From: Chrysaora quinquecirrha
Taxonomy: Eukaryota; Cnidaria; Scyphozoa; Semaeostomeae; Pelagiidae
Assembly (NCBI GenBank): GCA_014526335.1
Contig: JACTAT010000013.1
Coordinates: 2,205,987 to 2,269,986 of the forward strand
Length of the DNA: 64,000 bases
Reading direction: 5' to 3'
In this document: positions 1 to 11,700 of the stretch, one piece after another
Position numbering within the stretch: the first letter of the stretch is position 1
Layout of the letters: each line of letters begins with the position of its first letter
Program-made: the position numbers and the translations under genes
Notes under the pieces: generated by a model
Told to the model about the DNA's origin: nothing
The model's database searches: none
The model's input: the letters and a program-made list of their open reading frames with translations, nothing else

Positions 1-39
1 GCGAGAAAAAGAGGCTCAAAAACCAAAGAGAATAAGGTA

Positions 40-299
40 CACGCTTTTTTATAAAGAACCACTTTATAAAGGAACCTAAATGCGGAAGCCCAAATATAAG
101 GTCGCTTATAGAAACATTTCGAATTTGCACATTTTTATCAGCGCAAACAGTCAAGAATTAGGAAGCTGGTTCCATTCATTTACAGTCAAAATCACATAAA
201 TTGTGTGTTGCGCATGTATCAAAAGTTTCCAGCTTTGTTCACACACTAGTGTCTCTGTATAAATATAATAGTCATGACACTTGAAAAATAAAAAGCGTG
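40..299. mobile_element. TA-flanked MITE, family 1a (CACG ends)
   Basis: Left end CACGCTTTTTTATAAAG and right end AAAAATAAAAAGCGTG form terminal inverted repeats. A TA precedes the left end; the right flank is TC, so one flank may have mutated. The left end carries the doubled TATAAAGGAAC-type motif also seen at 25502 and 38022. No coding capacity. Confidence 0.6.
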
Positions 300-2600
300 T
301 CGTTGCTATGTAGTAAGTATTGCGACATAGAGGTTGCTGTTTGTGAGACCTTCAACATGAGAGCTGGAACGAATTGTAATAAGTCTAGTTTATGAGTCTA
401 TGGAATCTTTTTAAGGTAATGAAGTTAAAAAGAATAGTATATCAGTATCTTGAAATGCGTCAACGGGAAATCTAATTTCTGTTGGTGTTTGGGTTTCAGG
501 TAAATCATCAAATCAAATATTAATCCGAATAAAATTTTTCTTACATTTAAATCCGCAGTTGATAAGCAAAGACACTAAAAATAGCCACCAAAAGCACATG
601 ATTGCAATGAGAATAACTGTGGACATCTGCGTTGTGGTCGAGACTTAAGGCTTTTCATGCTGTTATTGAGCTACTATGATGACCTAGATACAAAAAATAC
701 AGTGAATCACAAATCAGAGGCTGACCAAAATTCAGATATTCAAAATAGCGGTATTGAGTGTATTCACCGAAACCTGGAGTGCATATTCTTTGGAAAACAG
801 TTAGCTGTTAACAACCTAGAGCTGTGCTAGCATGCAAATCATAGCAATGCTTGCATCCCAGAGATGCAAAAACCCTGCACACCTACACACCTGGTTTGGA
901 GGAAGGTTTTGGCTAAAAAATGAGGAAGGTTTTATAATCAAACGACTTTTTATATTTTTGCTACTGCTACAGCTAATTGAAATGCGGGCAATAAATCAGG
1001 AACAACCTTGAATTATTGAAAATCACTCAAACTACATGCAGTTGTTTTAGGCTGCATTTCAAAATTAATCAAAGTAGAAAAACCAGATTTGCTTGGTCAT
1101 TATAATAATACAAAAAAATCTATCATGACAACCGTATGTAGGTCCCTACAGTGCTGTGATATCCTTCAGCTTAGAAAGTTGCAATTCAATTAATGAATCA
1201 CCCTCTTAAGACTGTAGCCTCCCTGATATTAAAGCATGATTGCCACCTTTACAACACTTACGCTAAAACATGCGAGCTGCGTGGGAAGGTCCCTATGCAC
1301 CTGTTTTTGTCTCGTGCGTGCAGGAGTCTGTCTGGCTTTTTTTCGGCAATTCTATATCATGTTAAAATGAGGAAGGTTGGTTACGAAAATTTCAGGTTTG
1401 GAGGAAGGTCAATAACTTTTTGCAACTCTGCTTGCATCGCAGCAGCAATCAATATAAAGCGAAAATGAATAGGTATATACTAAACTAACAATTAACTGAG
1501 AATGTATTTTCAAGACCAATCAAGTCAAATGCCTTTACTTTTGAAAGTGTTAATATGCCAGGGTTCATCATCTGGTTTATTTTCGAAACTCTTACCATAA
1601 GATACATGGTCAATTGTCGATATCATTACGAAACATCAATGTAAAAGTCAACAACGTATCTACGGTAGATAACTGGTAATTTGGGAGGGACAGGAATCAA
1701 AAACCTACTGCCTGAAATGATATTTTCTACCCAATAGATAAGAACAATTCTAGCTTTGTATCCTTAGAAGTTCTTGATTAAGAGAAATCAGATCCCTCAG
1801 TTTGGTTGAAATGCAACTTGTGCTTAAGTTAACATCTTTCATGGATTTAAAAACATTACTTCAGAGCATTTAGAAGCAGGGGCCTGCTAAAGCCTCTAAA
1901 TCTTGAACCATGCGTTATTTTTCCTTGCAACTGCTTAAAATCACTTTTAAGAACCTTGACTCTGATTGTTGTATACAAACCTGATTAAAGAAGAAGCTAG
2001 ACAGGCTGGGCTCAAAAACATATCTGCGGGTTTTACTGTACTGACAAGAATATCGATGTAGAATAACGTGAAACGAAACTCACCATTTTAAGTAGGATCC
2101 ACACAAGCATTGCTCTGCATTTACTCAAAACATCAATTTAACACTGGAAAAATCTTCAACGTAACTTTGAATATTATCATGAATATTTTAATAATTAATC
2201 AACAAAAGCAAAACAGCTGAATTTTCAGCCAATCTTTCAAAATTGTTCAGTGGGTGATACCGCAACATAGAATAATTTTATTAAGAAAATTTAAAATAGC
2301 TTAGGCTCAGGTGCAGATAATGCTAACTGTGCAATAACGAATCGAATGTTACCTAACTGCTGCGAGGGCCTAAGTTTTAGCTTTAGAGTTTTACTAACTA
2401 ATTAAATAACTAACTCTTGCCCAAGAAGGGATTGTTTGTGGGTCCTTCCAAAGATGCCACTGCACCTTGCTATTAGTTAAACTGTTTTCACACTGTCCTG
2501 ATTAAAACAGTTTTCTTTCAAGCGTTAAGTTTAATTTACAGGCCATTCTTGAGGCAGTGTCAAATACGGTATGGAAGGAAGACACTGGTGACTAGTGGAT
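300..2600. other. Non-coding stretch, no gene seen
   Basis: No reading frame here is convincing. A short motif, GGAGGAAGGT or TGAGGAAGGTT, occurs in pairs at about 890-935 and 1365-1410. It recurs in reverse orientation near 51250-51375, which suggests an old dispersed repeat. Otherwise AT-rich and featureless. Confidence 0.5.
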
Positions 2601-2624
2601 AGGTATGAAATACTAGGCTGACGA

Positions 2625-3268
2625 GGGCAGTATAAAACGAACATGCTGAGAAATACCGTACGAAATGAAATTGCCACAGAATACAGTACAAAATGAACAT
2701 ACTGACGAATACACTATGAAATGAATATTCAGAAAATGCAGTATGAAATGAACAAGCTTTTGAATGCAGTGAAAAATGAACTTGGTGAATAATACAATAT
2801 GAAATGGACAAGCTTCTGAATAGCATATGAAATAAACAAGTTTTAAAAATAGCTTGAATAGAGCATGAAATGAAAATGCAGATGAATGCAGTAAGAAATG
2901 CATTTTCTGAAGAATACAATATGAAATGAGCAAGGCGAAGAATGTAAGATGGAAAGGAAATGCTTTTGAATTTAGTATGAAGTGACGATGCTGAAAAAGA
3001 TGCTGACGAATGCAGTATGAAAAAAGCAAGCAAAATAATACAATATGAAATAAACATACTGACGAAATAAGAACGCTGACGAATGCAATACAAAATTAGA
3101 ACGCTGGCGAATACAATACGAAGTTAGAACGCTGGCAAATGAAAAATGCAGCAACAGCAAAAAATGAAAATTCTGGAATAAAGCCCCGATGAAAAGAGTA
3201 CGAAATACGAAAACTGACGAAGGCAGTTCGAAATAAGAACGCTGACGAAATAGCGAGATAAGAAACAT
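2625..3268. repeat. 28-bp minisatellite, diverged array (locus 1)
   Basis: Degenerate tandem copies of a unit of about 28 bp built on GAATGCAGTATGAAATGAAC followed by an ATGCTGAC-like end. The same unit, in the same orientation, is found at 54640-54775 and 56755-57085. The unit lacks stops on the reverse strand, so it creates several overlapping open frames that are not genes. Copies here are the most diverged, suggesting the oldest array. Confidence 0.85.
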
Positions 3269-3650
3269 GCTGGACGATATCTATAATCATCGATTTTTAC
3301 CGATTCAAAGTCATTTATCAATTATAAAAATGATTATACATTATATAAAATCTTTGATTTATTCACTCTATATCTATAAGTTTTCAATTGATTGAATCAG
3401 AACAATCTGTCGAAAATAATTATATAGATAAATTTTTAAGAAAATTCTAGTTTGAAAGTTGTATGATTGGTGCAAATGCTTGTATAGGTACAATAACGTA
3501 ATTTTGCAAATTTCAGAATTCATTATAACTTTAAATAAATGACATTCAAATAAAAATTAGAAAAATCCTTTTTTACGTAAGTCAATTCGATACCAGAAGG
3601 GAATTAATCTTAAGACGTTTGTATGTGCTTAATGGTATTGTTGAACATTG

Positions 3651-3898
3651 TAAGGCCCTGGGCAAACAATACAAGGTTGTTTGTCAAACATTTGAAACTT
3701 TATTAAACACATAGTTCGACCGTTTTGCCAAGATATTAAAAAATATGGTCCTATTAACCATTCTGTGTTGGCGACAAGCAAAAAAGGCAGATTCTCCTTA
3801 TCAAGCTTTGTTTTGTGACGTTGCCAAACAATCAAACGTTGAATTGACAGCAGATATAAAATGTTTGACAAATGTTTGATCGTTTGGCCAGGGCCTTA
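3651..3898. mobile_element. MITE with TAAGGCCCTGG inverted ends
   Basis: The left end TAAGGCCCTGGGCAAAC is the inverted complement of the right end GTTTGGCCAGGGCCTTA. Inside each end are repeats of GTTTGNCAAACATTT. About 248 bp, no coding capacity. Related fragments lie at 45560-45743 and 46553-46690, and a similar end sits at the very end of the window near 63975. Confidence 0.75.
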
Positions 3899-4087
3899 GA
3901 AATAGCAACAGCTTTCTTATCTACTTCTAATAAAATGTACTCGTTGACTATCGTTTGACGGGGCAGTCGTGCATTGCCGTGCCTTGAGCAATGTTCACGC
4001 ACAAATTGCAAGTCAATGGAATTCTTACTTCTTACCTTCCATAAATACGATGGCTGGTTGAGTGAAATCTAATGGCAGATATCTTCA

Positions 4088-5641
4088 TCAGGAAAAAGCA
4101 GCACTTTTAAAAGCTTTTCCAAGGCAGTTTGATAACAAACACGGTAACACAGTTCTCTGTTTCCTGAAAAATAAAATTGCAATATTTTTAGAAACCATTC
4201 ATGATTCAGATACCTAAAAAACATCGTTAGTACTGTAAAATGTCGTAACTTTCGTTTATTTTAGCATTAGATTTTATCCAGGCAAAAGAAGACGAGGGAC
4301 ACTAAGAAGATGATGGACACTCCCCCGTCACGAGGAAAGAGAGAGTGCACGTATGAGTTGGATTTTACAACGTTTATGATAAGACGAATAACTATTTGGG
4401 AGATATTAACAAGCTTCTCGACGTGAAAAATTAAGAAATTTTTCAGCTTTCGATTAATTTTCAAAACTTACCTGTAGAAATGAACCAGTTCTTCTAAGTC
4501 CATGAATACCTCCTTTGTTCCAGGAATACAAACTTTCATCTCATCGTTAAAAGATATCTGAAAAGATTGTGAAAAAACGACCCTTTTTAGCAGAGAGAAA
4601 TCGCGTTAAGCTGGAAGTTGATTGTTATATCAAACGAAAAAATAGAAGTGTCATAGGAATTTGTAAAAATGTCACCTTATAATGATAGAGAGTTTTGCCA
4701 GGTTCTTGGTTTTTGGAATAAATAGTTAGAACCTATATGAAAATTATGATTATTTATTCGATAAAAACTATAACAAATATACTATACTATAACTAAAATA
4801 CGATGAGAAAAAGTAATTCGATAAAAACAAATATACTTAGAATAAAAAGCAAAGTTGAAGTTATGAAGGACTATAAATTATATTAAGGGAAGAAAGTTTC
4901 ACAGGAAGAAACTTTTGCCAATTGAAAAACTAGAACAAACGATCGAATTTCAGAATCTGAATTTGCAGTAATAATTAACTCCAGTTAATATGGGTTTTTT
5001 AAGGAGACTTTCAAGAAATTAATTTATGCATATAAATCCTCCATGAACGCTAGACAGGAAATAAAACCTTTGAAAAACTTAGTTTTGGAAAAACTCTTTC
5101 GGCGTAAAAGACGTTCGCGTATTCGATGGAAAATTAACTCCGTACTTAACTCCAAATATCGTACAACCTTTGCTGGGTCTTCTTATGTTATCATAGAAAT
5201 CCTTTGGAAAGAATTTTGTTTCAAAGGAAATCGCGTTTGCTTTCTCGAGGAGTGAAATGTCCCTAGCGCGAATTCTTGTTCAAGAAACTTTCTCAAGAAT
5301 AAACTTAATTAATGAATTTTGTGTTTAAGAAAGTTTCCTGGTTATCAAAGTTCATAGGAACAAATTTTCTCCAATTTACGTCAAAATAGCCGAAAATTGC
5401 GCAAATTTTTTCCCGTGGAAATTCCTACCCTTAAAATGTAGCTACTAAGTGTAAATATTGACTTTTGGCATGAATGGATCACATATGTTTTCAGAGATAA
5501 TACCACAACAAGCAAAAAGAAGATTAACAGGCTTCTTACTTTACATCCTTCATTGCTTTGAGAATCTCTTATAAGAAACGTTCCATTTTTCTGATCTTCT
5601 GGTAATTTTGAAACACAATCACAAAGATACTGATCGAAATC
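4088..5641 (-). CDS. SH2-domain protein (N-terminus unresolved)
   Basis: Four exons on the minus strand: 5641-5541, 4704-4676 (only 29 nt), 4557-4472 and 4163-4088, the last ending in TGA. Together they encode most of an SH2 domain. The phosphotyrosine pocket motif GTFLIRDSQS is present with its invariant Arg. It is followed by the strand TLYHYKISF and the C-terminal helix DLEELVHFYR. The protein stops about 25 residues after the domain, so SH2 is the last domain. All acceptors are AG. The first donor reads AAAG-TAAG and needs one extra G to give a consensus AAG|GTAAG and keep frame; this is one of several single-base defects in the window. I could not find the exon carrying the usual Trp at the SH2 start. 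Expected role: a cytoplasmic adaptor binding phosphotyrosine. The neighbouring gene encodes a membrane protein rich in candidate phosphotyrosine sites. Confidence 0.75.
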
Positions 5642-5986
5642 CTGAAAAGAAATAAAATAAATTGGATTCAAAACCCTTCCATTTAATAAAATTAATACGC
5701 GTATCAACACAAATAGGAAACTGGACAGAGTACGTGTACCCAAATAGATTTTGGCAACCAATCTGCTGTTCTTTTTCGTTTCTCATGTTACTGTCACGAA
5801 AACAATTAATGATGCCTCTCATTAGCAGTCGAGCCATTGTGCGCTGTCTAGATTTAGACAGAAGACTATAAAAACAAAAGAAGTTGCCTGGCCATATTGC
5901 TGTGATACGCAAACTCTGTGCAAACGTTGACTTGAGGTGAACTTTCAGTTGATATGGTGAATCGTACCATACTTTGCAAACTAGCT

Positions 5987-7715
5987 CTATGCTAGTGTCT
6001 GCGCTTGCACTATGCTACCATTCCTGTCGATATGAGTAGATTTTTGAAGTGAAAATCCACCTTTTTCTATACAAAGACCATCAGGGGATACATTGTAGTT
6101 GTTCATCATGTCATATGTAGAAAAAGCCATTTCAGAGGGTACTTGGGTTACACCCAGGCTCCCCACTGACAGGTTGTATGCAGGGGAAGAAATGATGGGG
6201 CCTTTGGGGGCTTCAGCCCCCCTCCTCAGTTTTGTCAAATTTTACAATTTTTTCTTTTAAAATGACACAGAAGTAACATCAATGATTCATAAAAAACAAA
6301 GGAAAGCAGAATTACTAACCAGTCTATCTACCAAATGCTTCATTGGAGGAGTTGGTTGAAAACAAGGAAAGTTGCAGAACTAGGAGTAATTAGTTTACTG
6401 GCACTCTGTTGACAACTTTCTACATCTCCAACATTTTCCTTTGCAGCTGGTATATCTTTTGGTAATGAAGGTTCTATTCTCATAACCAAGCCACCCATTT
6501 CTGGACTTGAGCTAAATTCACCAGATTTCTTCATCTCTTTTTTACTCAGACTTTCCGTTGACCCTTGATTTTTAGTCTGAACTCCATTATTGATTACAAC
6601 TGTCTTTTCTTTTTTAGATTCTTCAACACCTTTTAAATATGAATCTATTCTTTCTGTTGTGTATTTATCAGTTTTAGTTCTTTTTATGCATGGAGGTAAA
6701 GTTCTGGTATCCGCAGCTTGTTTCTGGAGGTGTTCATTTGCTTTTGGTGGCCCTATCATTGGTGAAACAGGGGTTGATGGATGACTTTCTGATGCTTCAA
6801 TCTGTGTGATTTCTGGATAAAGATGAGGAGTTCCTCTATCTCCAAGTGATCGAAAATCTGGTACGCTGAAAGTTCCATATCTTTTATGATAAGGTCCTGC
6901 AAAATAGAAATATAATACCTAAACAATTGTCAGGCTTTGTCAGAATTTGTTATGGAAATAGAAAAATAGCTTTATTGTTCTGTATAATAAAGAAAAGATC
7001 AATTATTCCAGATTAATTATTTGTTCAGTGCATTGAAGTTCAATGGTCCAGTGTTGGATAATATATCCGTTATGTCCTCCCCCCTGCTATGAGTGACCTG
7101 GCTTCGGCCCTGTTGGGTACAGATTGTCCTTTTTTGCTGTTTTGTGTTTTCTTATCATCAAAAAAGTACATTTCTAGACAATTAGTATATTGTTAATCAC
7201 CTTTTGCAGTTCGAAAAAACACATCTCTCCCATCATCATCCCTCATTACCTGCAAGAGAAAACAATTTATTTACTAAGGCAGGGAAAAATGTTACCTTGA
7301 TCTGGGTACCCTATCCAGGTATTGTGTACTCTGTGGAAGGTAACTGTCACCCTGACAAGTAGCCATGCCAGCCGGCCGGCACGGCGTCAGCCCGAGTCAC
7401 TGACTTATTTGAAAGCTGCTAAGTTATTACCTCATAAACACCATGGTCATGGGGCCTTGACAGATCTGTATGAGTACTTGCATCAGAATCTTGTCTGTGA
7501 AGCTTCCTCCTCTCAGTTTTTGTGTTCTTCCATTTCGCCCAGCAACATATCAACAAAGTTATAGGAAGTAGGCCACCAAAACAAATCAGCGTTGCGGCTA
7601 TTCCATAGAACCAGAGCTCATATTGGCACGAATATACTCCATCATCGACATTGTGTACGAATTCTGTGAACACTGGACATCTGAATTTAATCCCAGAGAT
7701 ATTATGCACAGACAT
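5987..7715 (-). CDS. Single-pass membrane adaptor-like protein with two YxxM motifs
   Basis: Minus strand. Exon 1 is 7715-7431, exon 2 7250-7201, exon 3 6896 to about 6322, and the last exon lies within about 6160-5987. The start ATG is preceded by an in-frame TGA. The protein has a short N-terminal ectodomain of about 30 residues with two Cys, no signal peptide, one membrane segment (about residues 33-57, ending LLICCWAKWK) and a long polar tail. The Cys pair at the membrane edge could be palmitoylated. Exons 1 and 2 join to give YEVM and the last exon has YDMM, both fitting YxxM; YNVS follows, a YxN motif. This architecture resembles vertebrate LAT/PAG/NTAL transmembrane adaptors, but I recognise no specific family. 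Two single-base problems, at 7200-7202 (GGG at the donor) and about 6368-6384, must be resolved to keep one frame to TAG at 5987. Confidence 0.6.
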
Positions 7716-7773
7716 TTTTCACATCTTCTCTCATCCCTCTGTTCTTCACAGCTTTGAAAATGGCAGTCACCAT
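7702..7773 (-). promoter_or_regulatory. Upstream ORF overlapping the adaptor start
   Basis: A 24-codon upstream frame starts with ATG at 7773 and ends in TAA at 7702. It overlaps the start codon of the membrane adaptor gene at 7715 in another frame. If transcription starts upstream of 7773 this would reduce initiation at the main start. The transcription start is not known. Confidence 0.35.
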
Positions 7774-8710
7774 CACAGCGTCACGAGTGAACTTCGTGAT
7801 GAGTGGAAAATTTTTCTGATGAAAAGTTCAATGCACAGATGATTCTGATTGGATGATAAGCATCGGAACAGCCAATCAAATTGCTCAGTTATCTGTAAAT
7901 GTTTCTCTATTGTTTGTTTCTGGAATTATCACCCACGTGTGCATGAAACACAAACATAAACATGCTTCTTGTTTTCATTGTTTCAATTTCACACCTCGTA
8001 AAAAAGTACTGCAGTGGACTCCGTTAACAGAAAAATTGAGAAAAAGCCAAAAACAATTATGTAGAAAGTATTATTCATAGAAATATCTCAATATTAATTC
8101 TAAAACAATTTAAAACATAAACATAAACCCACTGCCACCTAGTAAAACAACTTTGAAACATGGAGCAAAACAAACTTTTTTGATCGAATAGGAGGCCAAA
8201 ATTTGCACATTCATACTTATTTTCTCATCATTATCCCTTGGGTGCAAAGTGTAGAATGGTGGCAAAGAACAATACATTCGAAAAGGGGCAAAACTGGGTA
8301 CTTTTTCAAAGGGGTTGGTAAAGGTGAGGGTTTAAAACAAGATACAAAATGATCTTGTTCTGCGTACCTTCAAAAGAACTTCAATAAATAAATTACTTTT
8401 GTCAAATGTACGAAAAAGCAGTTTAAAAGTCTTAAAATCGAAAGCGATATACTTTAATACCATAAAAAATAAACATTATAAAAACATTTCTGCAGCAAGC
8501 AAAAATTTCAACACGCCATGTCACAAACGTCAATTCGTTTTATATGAAATATCTGAATCTTGTTAAATTTCAAACGACTATGTGTGTGTATTTTTAATAT
8601 AAATATCAACGTTCTCTGAGTGTCCATATAATTAACAAAACAAACCAAATCTATATAAGCAGCCACGAAGATTAGATTCTAATATAAAAGCTTTCAACTA
8701 TAAGTTTCAG
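7774..8710. other. TASOR 3' flank / adaptor 5' flank
   Basis: Between the TASOR stop at 8711 and the adaptor start. No coding signal. The sequence is AT-rich and probably holds the TASOR 3' UTR and the adaptor promoter. I saw no canonical AATAAA in the minus direction and no clear core promoter motif. Confidence 0.4.
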
Positions 8711-11700
8711 TTAAGTTTCCTCCAAGTATAGATGTCTGAGCTCTTGAAGCTGGTTATCAAAGTTCTGAAGAACGCTAGCTTCGCTTTCACTGAACAGCGG
8801 AAAAATTTGCCTCATGTTGTTGTTAAGTTTGAGCAACGATGACATAAAAGTTGGTTTTCTGGCTTCGCCCGTCAGGGGACAAACTTTCAGCAGTTCTGCT
8901 GTACCTTCTGCATTTCCATCAGACCAGATAGGTTTGGTAGATGCTATTGCAGCAACAAGTTTGTTCGTTACCGTTTTATCAGTTGATGTGGATTCTAAAG
9001 TGGCCGAGCTGGAAGCTTCTATACGAGGAGACACTTTGCTCTGTCTTCGTCGGATAAATCTGGCTGTCCTGTCTAGGCTTGAGAGCGGAGACGACAATAT
9101 ACTCGTCTTCTCACCGAAGACCTGACGTGGACTTGATGGTGTAGCTGTCGGTGAAACGAAAATCGATCGCAATTCATCTTCGGCATCTTCTTCGAAATCA
9201 GAGTAAATATCTTCGGATGTTTCATCAATGACAACATAAACTCCAGAGGATGATTCAGGAAGATCAGGAATGCTGCCATATATCTCTGCTTCCTGGGCGT
9301 ACGACTCAGAGCTTGCAAGCCGCATTATCTTGGTTTTGGGTCCGCGTGTCATGAATTCACTTGCTTTACTTCTGCTTGAAGCAGCACCGGGTTCCTTTTT
9401 GGCTTTCTTTACAGGCCTACGAGGATGTGATTTCGGCGTATTGTCGACTTTCGCTGGAAGGTCTTGATTAGGGATAGGGATAAAGCCTTCCTCGTGTGGT
9501 TGTACATTTGTGACGGGTTCTTTCTGGCCATCGTGAGCCGTCTGCGCGTTTGATACTGTATTTGCAGAAAGACCAGCAGTATCAAGGTTTTAAATATTGA
9601 AGGCTCCACTGTACCGTTATCTTCAATACTACAAAATCTTCTTTTATAACTAGATTGTTCGTTAGAGTCTTGATTGAAGATTTTATCTTCCTCTGAATGG
9701 TCTCTTCCTGCAAAAGAATAATGCGTTGGTTAATGCGTTGCAAAGAAAAGCAGAAACATCTGGGAACATAATAAAGCTTTTTATGCAACACTGAAGTTAA
9801 GTACAACTGGAAGACGTTACAAATTTAATGCTACCTATCTAAATTTTCTTACTTCTAAGGTTTTTTAGCAATATAAGGAAACAATCTATGAAGAATCAAC
9901 ATATCAAGTCCCGTTTACGAAAACTCGGACTTTTGTATCATAAGCTTGATTCGATATCTTTTATTGAGGCATTTGATCTCGCTCGATACAATACTTTCTG
10001 GTGAACAGGGATAGGCCAAGCCTTGTTGTCTACAGACTTAGCAAATGCCCCCTTCGACGTTTCCCTCTAAACAGCAAACGATGGCGTGACTTGATTTACT
10101 GACTATGTCTTTGGATCACTACCATGACCAGTTGCCTTTTAAGTTCTTCACACACTCACCAAAGAAGGTCCAAAATAATCAATGGAAATGGGCCAAAAGA
10201 ACAAAGCGAGTTTCACTGTAACTTTTGGACCTAAGGATGATATCAATTGTCTTTTTGCGATGTTCATTAAAGGATGCTGTTTCTTAATTATACACTGCCA
10301 CAGATTCATCAACGTTAGCACTTTGAAGCAGTACTCACAACACAAAGCGACATAAATGCTCTGGTAACTAGTTCCTTTTTGACGGTAACTAGTCGGCGCG
10401 TAGTTCCAGAAAGTTGGGCATGTTCTACTTTCGCGATTAGCCGACAACTGATTCCCGTCAGTGGCAGTCGACCTGAGCGCTTTCGCTCAACTGTATCCTA
10501 TACGTTCTGACTAGTTGTTAACATGTTGACATACGTTAGCAGTTACAACTAGTTGACGTTAGTTCTATCGCATCGTACGTGGACATAAGCCTGGCTTAAC
10601 GTGTCAATCATGGGTCGTGTGGTACGTTTCATGACCCCCTGTGGACTTGCGAGGGTAGGGAAAAGAAGCTTATTTCTTTACAGTCCTTTGGTTTCTAAGA
10701 AGGTCCCAATACAACAGTATTCTAATTGATCAAATTTGGGGGGTCGACGAGTTAAATCTCAGCATGTATGCCTCAGACAAAGTGACTCGAGCTGTAGTCT
10801 ACCTGTTCACCAGAAAGATTGTACCATTGCAAGAGATCTGATTCGAGTGCAGTTAGACGGACATTAGATACTGGCTTTAGACTTTCGACAAGGGGTAGAG
10901 TGCACAGAGTGTGAATTATCAGAAGATAAAGCATAGACTGTCTATAGGTATTCTACTTGCAATTTCACTAGAAATGAACTGAAATCTCTTGGTTTATTCT
11001 GACCTTGGCGCTGGCATTCTCTTTCTTTCGCCATCATTAAGTAGGCCACCAAAAAACGGTTTATTTGCATCGACTGTGCGATCTTCTACCAAGTGTCTGC
11101 GATTAATTTGAGTGTGGGAATTCGTTTGCCTAGGATTTCCTTTCCTTTTTCGATACAGAGCGTCTAATGGGGTGCTGCGAGTGGCGTGGTCTTCGTCCTC
11201 GAAGACGTCGCTGTCTCGATGACAATGCGTCCAGTGAAGTCCTGCCAGTGGGGTATCATCCAAAACGTTGTCTCGAGGATACCTATAGTCGTTTCTAATA
11301 TCATCATTCTCAAAATCCATAAGTGAGGGAATTGGGTTTGCAACAGGTTTCTTAGGACGCTGATTGACAACTTTCCTTGTTGCTCTATGCGAGGAGTTAA
11401 GCGGTACTGCCCGGCCAGGTTTAACTCTGCCACGATCGGAAAGATCATCTTCATTAGAATAATAATCGTCGTCGTAGTAGCCTACAGAGTCATTCCGTGT
11501 GTCGTGACGATGACTTCGCAGGTGACTAAAATCACGCTCGTCTCTTTTTCCTCTGAAACGAGGTTCCGGAGGACCTCTGTCGTTACGAGGCTGCTGGTTT
11601 CCGCTGAATATTGGTCTGTCGTCAAACCAAGGATCAAAATCACTGGAATTGTATCGAGTTTCTCTCCTTTCGAAAGGTTGTATTCTATCTCCAAATTCTT

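Noticed and set aside
10994..11004. TAA after PAPRSE as the TASOR stop
   Set aside because: A good donor (AAG|GTCAG) lies just before it, and a long coding exon with similar disordered composition follows at 9703-8711. Not fully excluded.
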